Assembly (NCBI RefSeq): GCF_002952775.1 | Contig: NZ_CP025066.1 | Location: forward strand, 62,001 to 126,000 | Source of the DNA: Halalkaliarchaeum desulfuricum | Lineage (GTDB): Archaea; Halobacteriota; Halobacteria; Halobacteriales; Haloferacaceae | Direction of reading: 5' to 3' | Length of the DNA: 64,000 nucleotides | Shown: piece by piece, positions 26,678-33,504 of the stretch | Numbering within the stretch: the stretch's first letter is position 1 | How the letters are laid out: each line of letters opens with the position of its first letter | Position numbers and translations under genes: made by a program | Notes under the pieces: generated by a model | Seen by the model: only the letters and a program-made list of their open reading frames with translations | What the model was told of the DNA's origin: nothing | Databases searched by the model: none

Positions 26678-27322
26678 TCAGGTTCCGCCGCCGCGCCGGT
26701 GCTCCCAGATCCGGTAGGCGACGACCGCGAACCCGATGACGGTGAGCAGGATGTGTTCCCCGGTTTCGGCGAGATACACCACGCGTTCGGGATCCTCCTC
26801 GGGGCTGGGGGCCGGGGCCGGGTCGACGGCGGTGGTGTAGTGAACGTCACCGGAGCCGCCGCGCTGGGTGGTGCCGTCATCACCGAGGTCGATCACGTCC
26901 TGGACGAACCCCCGCTGGTCGGAAACGAGTAGCTCCCCGGAGAAGTCGTACAGCTGGTCGTGGATCGGCCAGAACAGGTTGACGCCGTTGTAAAAGGCGT
27001 CGAGCAGGATGTGGCCGAACGTGACCGCGACGATCGTCACCCAGCCGACCCGCCAGCCGTACTCTCCCCACCGGGAGAGCACGTACGACTCCGACCGGAA
27101 CTTCACGTCCCACGCGAGCAGCGCGAACGCCCCGATCGGGATCCAGAGGTTGTGCAACGCGGCGCGATGCGTTCCCGACCAGTAGACGGCCAACAGCGCG
27201 TCGAGGTCGAGAGCAGCGCTGGCGACGAGTACGAGTAGTATCGCCTTCGTGTCGAAGTGGTGTTGCAGCAGGGCACAGGCGATCAGCCCCGCGATCGCCA
27301 CGTGTACCGTGGTCGGCGGCAT
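26678..27322 (-). CDS. YdjM/DUF457-type membrane-bound metal-dependent hydrolase
   Basis: 214 aa. MPPTTVHVAIAGLIACALLQHH opens with the conserved His-containing helix; ASAALDLDALLAVYW and VTFGHILLDAFYNGVNLFWP supply the other conserved His/Asp residues. A final helix is HILLTVIGFAVVAYRIW. This matches membrane-bound metal-dependent hydrolases linked to DNA-damage or phospholipid roles in bacteria; the substrate is uncertain. A Pro/Glu-rich linker precedes the last helix. Confidence 0.82.
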   Translation of the reverse strand: MPPTTVHVAIAGLIACALLQHHFDTKAILLVLVASAALDLDALLAVYWSGTHRAALHNLWIPIGAFALLAWDVKFRSESYVLSRWGEYGWRVGWVTIVAVTFGHILLDAFYNGVNLFWPIHDQLYDFSGELLVSDQRGFVQDVIDLGDDGTTQRGGSGDVHYTTAVDPAPAPSPEEDPERVVYLAETGEHILLTVIGFAVVAYRIWEHRRGGGT

Positions 27323-27439
27323 GTCCGGAGATACGGCCGAAGGAATATCCGGGTTTCGGCCGGTTCGAACCGCCGACCACGCCGGATGCCGTCCTCGATT
27401 CCCCCCAATTATTAGTAGAATCCCGTTGAATCAACGAAC

Positions 27440-27544
27440 ATACCAGGGCGTAGTTTATTCCTTTTTACGTACCTTAATATAGATTATTTATAGTCAGATT
27501 TATTTAAATATTATTTTAATATTGCCGGCGGAAGCAGTTCATGT
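27440..27544 (+). promoter_or_regulatory. A/T-rich promoter region of the small membrane peptide gene
   Basis: About 100 bases in which A/T dominates, in strong contrast with the window. It holds several TATA-like strings (TTTATTCCTTTTTACG, TTATTTATAG, TTTATTTAAATATTATTTTAATATT). The last ones stand 20-40 bases before the ATG at 27545. Such composition suggests either a strong or a tightly regulated promoter, or a region of foreign origin. Confidence 0.6.
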
Positions 27545-27682
27545 ATGTCCGAAACAGGCATCAGCGAATACCTGGCACAGCACCCCAAGATGATCGGCGT
27601 CCTCTTCACGATTACCCTGCTGTTGACGCAGGCCGGGAGCGTGGTGGCGAACGGCGGCGGTATGGCTACACCAGGTCCCTAA
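27545..27682 (+). CDS. Small single-pass membrane peptide, 45 aa, beside CHAT gene
   Basis: Peptide MSETGISEYLAQHPKM, then the hydrophobic helix IGVLFTITLLLTQAGSVVA, then NGGGMATPGP. From memory this is like a family of ~45-aa haloarchaeal peptides (I believe DUF7503); the name is unverified. The gene ends at 27682 and overlaps the end of the convergent CHAT gene (27679) by 4 bases. Function unknown; candidates are a secreted or membrane-inserted effector, or a substrate or partner of the CHAT protein. Below the size of most automated gene calls. Confidence 0.75.
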   Translation: MSETGISEYLAQHPKMIGVLFTITLLLTQAGSVVANGGGMATPGP

Positions 27683-29841
27683 ATATTCGATGGCGTAAGC
27701 TCGTTCGACCAGAAGAGTTCACCGTCGACTTCGATCGGCGTTGCCGTATCCGTCAAAAGATCCGCTAATTCTGCACTTGATAGACGATAAGGGTCCTCGG
27801 TACCAGCAACGATATGCATCAATTCTTCTTTCTCGTACATAAACGTCATCATACTTCCTATGCCGTAACCTATCGTTGGATAGGAGACGGACGTAACATC
27901 GAAGCCGTTCTCCCCCGTGCGTTCGATCCGATACAACGTCGGGACCCCATCCGTATTGTAACAGAGCGACGCCCGTCCGTCGCCGATGATGCCGTACATT
28001 CCGCCGCCGATGACGCTGTCGCGCCCCGCCGCGAGCGCCCCGTACAGGTCGAAACCGGCGTCCAGCAGTCGGGCGAGTCGCCGGCCGAACCGAGTGGCAA
28101 GCGAGTTGTACACCTCCGCGAGCGTTACCACGCCGCCGCGACTGCCGGCGTCGACTAACGCCTCCCCCTGAGAGAACGACGTGCATGCGTTGAGGAAGAA
28201 CAGTTCCACGCCGGTGTATTCGAGCTCGTGGAGGTCGAGCCAGCCGTCGTGGCACCGCATCCCGTCATCGTCGACGTGGCCCACGTAGTGGAAGAAGTCG
28301 AACTCCTCGTGGAGGGCATTGCGGAGTTGCTCCGTCGAGAGATCGTACCGTACGTCGATGTCGAACTCGAAGAAGTCACGGAAGCCGTAGAGGTCCTCGC
28401 TCTCCTCGCGCATCTCCGAGTCGTTGCAGACGACCAGGATCCGGATCCATTCCGGATCCTCCTTGTCGGGTTTCGAGTCGAAACGCCGCTCCAGTGACTC
28501 CAGTGTCGGTTTGCCTGCTCGGACCGGATACTGGTCGGCGATCCACATGTGTGTATCCGTGTCGACCTCCGGCGGCGATACCACCTCTCCCGGGCTCCGG
28601 CGACGTCGGTCGGACGTACCGGCCGAACGAGACCCCATTGCGAGCGCAGGCCGCGGGGCGTGGGCGGTCGGTTCCGGAGCGTTTCGGTCGGTCGACCGGA
28701 AAAAGTCACCGGCGTTTGCGCTCGAGGCAGTCAATTCCTCGTCAGCGCCGGACGGATCGTAGCTCCGGATTTGCGAGAGTTCTGCCACTGCGTACGGTAG
28801 GTACTTCGCGAACCGGAACGAGGGCACGATATCAGTGGTCGAGTGCCATTCGAGGAGGTCGTCAATGACGTGTCCGGGGACCTCGAAATACGCGCCGATC
28901 CGATCGGGAAGCGGAAGATCGTACAGGTGCTGGAGATCGACGTCGACGTGTTTCATCAATCGCTGTTTTTCACTGAGATTCACGTCGTAGAGGCCTGCCG
29001 TCCGGACCACGCAGTCGAGCGCGAACTGCCGCTCCAGGGCCGCCGCGGCGCCGTCCATGAGCGCGCGGGCGTTCCGCGGGGCGTCCTCGCCCGTCAACGG
29101 GAACCGCTCCCCGTTCGCGAGGATCGCCGGCTCCGAGCCGGAAACGATCCGCGCACCGAGATAGTACGAAAGTGACGCGACCGTGTACACCGACTTGACG
29201 TCGGGCGGAACCGCGATCTCGATTCCGGTCTCCGGGGGCTCGATACCGGGCGGGGTGGAGAACTCTTCGCCGACCTCGAGCCGCGGCGGATGACCGCGAA
29301 GGGTGGGAAACGACCGCTCCGGCGAGAACGTCTTGACTGCAGAGCCGAACGAAGAGACCGCAGTCATCAGGTCCTCGACCGACTCCGTCGTCGTGATCGT
29401 TCCGGCCGGGCTGGAGTGAAGCGACCGCGCCCCGATCCGGACACGCCGTTTTCCGTCGAATTCGAGTACCGTCCCCGGCTCCGTTCCCTCCGAACGGTGG
29501 GCGACGTCGAACGCCCCCTCGAAAGAGAGGTATATCTTTAGGGGAGTCCCACCGATATCGACGTCATACGTACCATCTGCAACGAAACCGTCCGTCGCCG
29601 GCTTTATCGTGCGAACGAACGACTCATCGTCCCGATCGTACACGAACAGCCCGAAGTACTCCGGTACGACGATCCGGCTCGCCTCCACCTCGATCCCGGC
29701 GGTCACCGGAAAGGCGAACCGGTCCGGCGAAATAGGCTCGACGGCGCCGCGATCGGGGAGATGCAACTCGAAGGTGCGGTCCTCGATGTCGTCGACCGCT
29801 TCGACCCCCCGATTAGTGTCAGCAAATCGTACTTTTTTCAT
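27679..29841 (-). CDS. CHAT-domain (caspase-like) protein
   Basis: 720 aa. The C-terminal third is a CHAT peptidase domain: ILVVCNDSEM (~468), FDFFHYVGHVDDDG with catalytic His522 (HxxGH), a short hairpin, and VELFFLNACTSFSQGEALV with catalytic Cys553, followed by GGVVTLAEVYNS and a lid around FGRRLARLLDAG. The N-terminal ~420 residues are mixed alpha/beta and not recognised. A Ser/Arg/Pro-rich linker (380-425) joins the halves. CHAT proteases act in bacterial immunity and cell death (for example gasdermin cleavage); no gasdermin gene is adjacent here. Confidence 0.85.
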   Translation of the reverse strand: MKKVRFADTNRGVEAVDDIEDRTFELHLPDRGAVEPISPDRFAFPVTAGIEVEASRIVVPEYFGLFVYDRDDESFVRTIKPATDGFVADGTYDVDIGGTPLKIYLSFEGAFDVAHRSEGTEPGTVLEFDGKRRVRIGARSLHSSPAGTITTTESVEDLMTAVSSFGSAVKTFSPERSFPTLRGHPPRLEVGEEFSTPPGIEPPETGIEIAVPPDVKSVYTVASLSYYLGARIVSGSEPAILANGERFPLTGEDAPRNARALMDGAAAALERQFALDCVVRTAGLYDVNLSEKQRLMKHVDVDLQHLYDLPLPDRIGAYFEVPGHVIDDLLEWHSTTDIVPSFRFAKYLPYAVAELSQIRSYDPSGADEELTASSANAGDFFRSTDRNAPEPTAHAPRPALAMGSRSAGTSDRRRRSPGEVVSPPEVDTDTHMWIADQYPVRAGKPTLESLERRFDSKPDKEDPEWIRILVVCNDSEMREESEDLYGFRDFFEFDIDVRYDLSTEQLRNALHEEFDFFHYVGHVDDDGMRCHDGWLDLHELEYTGVELFFLNACTSFSQGEALVDAGSRGGVVTLAEVYNSLATRFGRRLARLLDAGFDLYGALAAGRDSVIGGGMYGIIGDGRASLCYNTDGVPTLYRIERTGENGFDVTSVSYPTIGYGIGSMMTFMYEKEELMHIVAGTEDPYRLSSAELADLLTDTATPIEVDGELFWSNELTPSNI

Positions 29842-30035
29842 GCTCGTTCTGCCTCCCCGCCGGCGTCGCCGGGAGTGGACAGCCCGCGGGATCTGAACCG
29901 TTGTTGGGAACTCTTCTTCGCGGAGTGTTAAGAATCAACCGACGTCGACTCGAAAAATCATCCCAATGTCACTTTCGACGCGCGACGAACATGGGGTTCG
30001 ATACGCTTTTCGGCACCGATTGCGACGTCTCGCGT

Positions 30036-30752
30036 ATGGACAACGGAGATCGGGAGGCGACTCGGGCGGACCTGGCCCGCCGGATCGCAGGCGAGATCAC
30101 CCTGAGCGAGGATCCCGGCGCGACGCTCCGGAAGTGGCGGACCGACTTCGACGTCTCCCAGACCGCCCTCGCAGATCAACTCGACGTCTCCTCGTCGGTC
30201 ATCTCCGATTACGAGAGTGGCCGGCGCAGTTCCCCCGGAATCGGCGTCGTCTCGCGGATGGTCGAGGCGCTGCTCGACATCGACGAGCGACGGGGCGGCG
30301 GACGGATCCGTCAGTACGCCCGGGTCATCTCGGCCGGCTTCGAAAGCGACGTCGTCTACGACCTCCGGGAGTATTCCACGGCGCTGCCGCTGTCGACGTT
30401 CTACGAGGCGATGGGGGCGACCGAAATCGTCCGTGGGGACCGGGACACCGTAAACGGCCACACCGTCATCAACAGCATCGCGGCGATCACGCGGCTCTCC
30501 AGCGAGGAGTTCTACCGGCTGTACGGGCAGTCGACGAACCGGGCGCTCGTGTTCACGGGGGTCACCCGCGGGGAGTCGCCGCTCGTGGCGATGCGTGTCG
30601 TGAATCCGACGCCGAACGCGGTGGTGCTCCACGGGATCGACGAGGATGACCTCTGGGAGTACGCGCCCGATCTGGCCCGGGTCGACGGCTTCTCGCTCGC
30701 CGTCTCGACGCGGGAGATCGAGGAAATCCTCGAGGATCTCGGGGAGCTTTGA
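30036..30752 (+). CDS. XRE-family HTH transcriptional regulator
   Basis: 238 aa. HTH at about residues 33-66: LRKWRTDFDVSQTALADQLDVSSSVISDYESGRRSSPGIGVVSRMVEALLDID. The C-terminal ~150 residues form a conserved sensing domain (STFYEAMGATEIVRG, GHTVINSIAAITRLSSEEFYRLYG, RALVFTGVTRGESPLVAMRVVNPTP). This fits an archaeal regulator family (I believe COG1709). Leaderless promoter CGCTTTTCGG stands ~27 bases before the ATG. Divergent from the CHAT gene, so it could control it; nothing in the sequence proves that. Confidence 0.87.
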   Translation: MDNGDREATRADLARRIAGEITLSEDPGATLRKWRTDFDVSQTALADQLDVSSSVISDYESGRRSSPGIGVVSRMVEALLDIDERRGGGRIRQYARVISAGFESDVVYDLREYSTALPLSTFYEAMGATEIVRGDRDTVNGHTVINSIAAITRLSSEEFYRLYGQSTNRALVFTGVTRGESPLVAMRVVNPTPNAVVLHGIDEDDLWEYAPDLARVDGFSLAVSTREIEEILEDLGEL

Positions 30753-30763
30753 AGATCGGCGAA

Positions 30764-30808
30764 CCGACCACTCGACGACCGACCACCCGACGACCGACTA
30801 CCCGACGA
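30764..30808. repeat. 15-bp tandem repeat x3 between regulator and thioredoxin genes
   Basis: CCGACCACTCGACGA, CCGACCACCCGACGA and CCGACTACCCGACGA follow one another. The third copy contains the stop codon of the convergent thioredoxin gene (30798-30800). Confidence 0.85.
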
Positions 30809-31169
30809 TCGATCCCTCGAGCGTCGCGTTCGGTGGCAGGTTGGATTCGACGAACGAGAGGATCGCCTCGGCCCCCTGGAACCCCTCCGACAGCGTGGCC
30901 AGTTGCTCTCCATCGTAAAACAGCACGAGCGTCGGAACGCTCGTGATCGAAAACCGGTCCACGAGGCCCATGTCCGTCTGTGGGTTGCAGACGCCGACAG
31001 TAACGTTGGTCTCGCGGTGGACGTGCCCCAGGACCGGTTCTATCGACTGACAGATTCCGCAGTTGTTCGTGTAAAACTCCAGCAGGACGATCGGTTCGCG
31101 GGCAACGAGGTCGTCGATGTCGTCGCCGTCCTGCAACTCGATGGGTCGGGAAGACGTATCGGCGGTCAT
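30798..31169 (-). CDS. Thioredoxin-like protein
   Basis: 123 aa. Thioredoxin fold with IVLLEFYTNNCGICQSIEPVL; active-site cysteines 37 and 40 in CGIC, not the usual CGPC, so redox potential probably differs. ITSVPTLVLFYDGEQLATLSEGFQG supplies the cis-Pro loop. A disulfide oxidoreductase; partner unknown. The ATG at 31169 is preceded by a TATA-like TTTTTATTTG on the coding strand. Confidence 0.88.
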   Translation of the reverse strand: MTADTSSRPIELQDGDDIDDLVAREPIVLLEFYTNNCGICQSIEPVLGHVHRETNVTVGVCNPQTDMGLVDRFSITSVPTLVLFYDGEQLATLSEGFQGAEAILSFVESNLPPNATLEGSIVG

Positions 31170-31224
31170 GGGAGACGTAGGTGGGGCACAAATAAAAAGG
31201 CGGCGTGGGGCTGCTCCGTGATGG

Positions 31225-31245
31225 GCCGTCTCGATACGAGACGGC
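31225..31245. other. Perfect stem-loop downstream of HMG-CoA synthase
   Basis: GCCGTCTCG, loop ATA, CGAGACGGC: nine paired bases and a three-base loop in the short gap between the HMG-CoA synthase stop and the thioredoxin start. No T-run follows on the minus strand, so a classical terminator is not shown; it may stabilise the 3' end. Confidence 0.7.
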
Positions 31246-31276
31246 GTCCGTTCGGGGCGGAACTACCCCGAGAAGA

Positions 31277-32614
31277 TCACTCGACGTACTCGTACTTGCG
31301 CTCGTTCATCCGCCCCCAGCCGGTGAAGGCGAACTCGCCCTCCGGCTGAGTGAACGCGTCGACCTCGACGTCCTTGTCGAGGTCGTGGACGTTGTGGATC
31401 TGTTCGTACTCCTCGAACGTCAGATCGTAGCGGTTCTCGAGCTGCTGGTCGATGTCGATCGCCTCGATCTCCTCCTTCCAGCCGGACTGGATCGTCTCCG
31501 CGTGGATCTCCGCCTGGGCGCCCGACCCGTAGGATGCGACCAGCAGGCTCTCGCCCTCGAAGTTCCGGTCCTCGTCGGCAGCGGTCATCAGGGCACTTGC
31601 GCGGGCGATGTGGACGGATCCGGTGTACCAGTTGCCCACCTGCGAGGAGATCGTGAGGGTGGGTTCGATGACGTCGGCGTACCAGCTCCGGTACCGCTCG
31701 GTGCCCTTCAACGCGTCCATGTACTCGCGAATGGCCTCCTCGTACTCGTCGTGGGAGTCGTACTCCTCCTCGCGGGGTTGGCGGCCGATCTCCTCGGCGA
31801 GTTGGTCTTCGATATCCGTGTTGCGGGTGATGTGACGATACGCCAGCAGGCCGGCCTTGCGAACCATCCCCGGGAACGGCGTGTGGAACGGCGCATACGC
31901 GAAGTCCTCCTCGTAGACGCGTCCGGCGACGGACTCGTAGTCCTCCAGCGCCTCCCGCATCCGGGAGAGGTACACCTGGACCGATCGCTTGCCGTCGACG
32001 CTCGGGAACTGCTGGTTCGGTTTCAGGAAGTCAGTCTCGTCCATGCTTCCGAACCCCTGTTCGTCTGAAAGCCCGAGGACGTCCGGGTCCTCGTCGATCA
32101 GCATCGCGACCGCGCCCGCACCCTGTGTCGCCTCGCCGGGATCGCCCCGTTCGTACAGCGCGGTGTCGGTAGCGACCACGAGCGCGGCCCGATCCCGGTT
32201 GCGGCCCGCCCGGATCCAGTTGTACGCGTCGTCGACCGCCTGTGTGCCCGAAACGCACGCGAACTTCCGCTCGCCCTTGTTGGCGTGCCGGAAGTCGTCC
32301 TCGAACACCTGTTCGAGGCAGCCGGCGATGTACGTCGACACCGGCTTGGAGTGGTCGAACGCCGACTCGGTCGCGACGTCGATCCGGCCGATGTCGTCCG
32401 GCTCCAGGCCCTTCCGCTCCATCAGCCGCTTCGAGGCGTTCGCCCCCATCGTGACGATGTCCTCGTACACGTCGGGGAACGAGGATGCTTCCAGGCCCAG
32501 CCCTTTGCGATACTTGTCGGGGTCCTCCCCCTTCACCGACGCGAACGTCTCGGGTAAGTCGAGTTTGAGGTTGCCGCTCCAGATCTCGATGGCATCGATG
32601 CCGACGGCTGTCAT
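31277..32614 (-). CDS. hmgB: Hydroxymethylglutaryl-CoA synthase
   Basis: 445 aa. Condenses acetyl-CoA and acetoacetyl-CoA in the mevalonate pathway to archaeal isoprenoid lipids. Catalytic Glu in VATESAFDHSKP, nucleophile Cys120 in FACVSGTQAVDDAY, then YAPFHTPFPGMVRKAG with the catalytic His, and YTGSVHIARASAL, VASYGSGAQAEIHA. Start at 32614. The C-terminal 60 residues are acidic. Sequence and order match the haloarchaeal HMG-CoA synthase; the gene name used varies among annotations. Confidence 0.94.
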   Translation of the reverse strand: MTAVGIDAIEIWSGNLKLDLPETFASVKGEDPDKYRKGLGLEASSFPDVYEDIVTMGANASKRLMERKGLEPDDIGRIDVATESAFDHSKPVSTYIAGCLEQVFEDDFRHANKGERKFACVSGTQAVDDAYNWIRAGRNRDRAALVVATDTALYERGDPGEATQGAGAVAMLIDEDPDVLGLSDEQGFGSMDETDFLKPNQQFPSVDGKRSVQVYLSRMREALEDYESVAGRVYEEDFAYAPFHTPFPGMVRKAGLLAYRHITRNTDIEDQLAEEIGRQPREEEYDSHDEYEEAIREYMDALKGTERYRSWYADVIEPTLTISSQVGNWYTGSVHIARASALMTAADEDRNFEGESLLVASYGSGAQAEIHAETIQSGWKEEIEAIDIDQQLENRYDLTFEEYEQIHNVHDLDKDVEVDAFTQPEGEFAFTGWGRMNERKYEYVE

Positions 32615-32725
32615 ACTCGGAGGTTCACCGAGCGCCCATAAGGGTGTGTCGATGTGGGTTACGCCGATCGTCGAACTCGGACGAGAGACGTGTCGGCGGT
32701 GGCTCGATAGAAAACGGGGAGCCGC

Positions 32726-32881
32726 TCAGACAGTAAGGGAAAGGACCTGCACGAAGACGCCGAACAGGAGCGCGAAGGCGATCAGCGTCTTCGGATCGAT
32801 CGTGATGGCGTTCCGGTCTTCGGCATCGAAGTACCGAACGAGACCGGCACTCGACATCAGTCCGCCTTGATTACCGCTCAT
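32726..32881 (-). CDS. secG: Preprotein translocase subunit SecG (Sec61 beta)
   Basis: 51 aa with [24 protein letters not shown] at the start and one C-terminal membrane helix, [20 protein letters not shown]. This is the archaeal Sec61-beta peptide that joins the SecYE channel. The upstream in-frame extension to 32950 is not needed; the ATG at 32881 matches the family N-terminus. Expressed from its own promoter. Confidence 0.92.
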   Translation of the reverse strand: MSGNQGGLMSSAGLVRYFDAEDRNAITIDPKTLIAFALLFGVFVQVLSLTV

Positions 32882-32950
32882 AAAGATCACTACTGTCCGT
32901 GCCCGCGTAAACGTTTCGTTCCGTTTCCCCTGCGGATCGACGACCACCAT

Positions 32951-32977
32951 AAGTATTGTTTAGTATTCACAATACTT
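32951..32977. promoter_or_regulatory. Perfect 9-bp inverted repeat, probable operator of the HTH gene
   Basis: AAGTATTGT at 32951-32959 and ACAATACTT at 32969-32977 are exact inverted copies with a 9-base spacer containing TAGTATT. It stands 26 bases before the ATG at 33003, overlapping the expected TATA position, as for an autoregulator or the copper/nos-type cluster regulator. Confidence 0.7.
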
Positions 32978-33002
32978 TTCACAACAGTTGCCGTAGACTG
33001 GA

Positions 33003-33479
33003 ATGGATATGTCCGACTCCGTGGCAGAGGTCCTCAGAAACGAACTGGAGTGTGAGGGGTTGCTCGAGTGTTTCCACGGGTTGAACTCGCTGGACGAGCG
33101 GTGTTTCCGGACGATCGCCGAAAGCGACGAGCCGCTCACGGTCGACGAGATAGCCGATCGCGTCGACAGGGAGCGATCGACCGTGTATCGCTCCATCCAG
33201 CGGCTGTACGACGCCGGGTTCCTCCGCAAAGAGCAGATCAACTACGATCAGGGTGGATACTATCACGTCTACAGGCCGGCCGAGCCCGAGCGCATCGCTT
33301 CGAACCTCCGACGGATGCTCAACGACTGGTACGCCCAGATGGGACAGCTGATCCACGAGTTCGAAACGGAGTACGGACGACGAGAAGGGGCAGGATACGG
33401 ACGACGGGAAGAATCAGGGAACCCGGAGGACGGCACCGGTTCCGACCGGGACGTTCGAGAACCATACCAGAGGGGCTAA
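33003..33479 (+). CDS. TrmB/HTH-type transcriptional regulator upstream of nos-like genes
   Basis: 158 aa. Winged helix: LNSLDERCFRTIAESDEPLTVDEIADRVDRERSTVYRSIQRLYDAGFLRKEQI, with a wing YDQGGYYHVYRPAEPERIA. The C-terminal tail is charged and repeats YGRREGAG/YGRREESG. The gene lies 25 bases upstream of the nosD-like gene on the same strand and may be cotranscribed with it, which suggests it controls that cluster. The inducer is unknown. Confidence 0.83.
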   Translation: MDMSDSVAEVLRNELECEGLLECFHGLNSLDERCFRTIAESDEPLTVDEIADRVDRERSTVYRSIQRLYDAGFLRKEQINYDQGGYYHVYRPAEPERIASNLRRMLNDWYAQMGQLIHEFETEYGRREGAGYGRREESGNPEDGTGSDRDVREPYQRG

Positions 33480-33504
33480 CTCCACAGATCCGCGAGGGGG
33501 ACGT

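Noticed and set aside
32651-32710. 19-codon frame between HMG-CoA synthase and secG
   Set aside because: Too short and without promoter or homology to support it.
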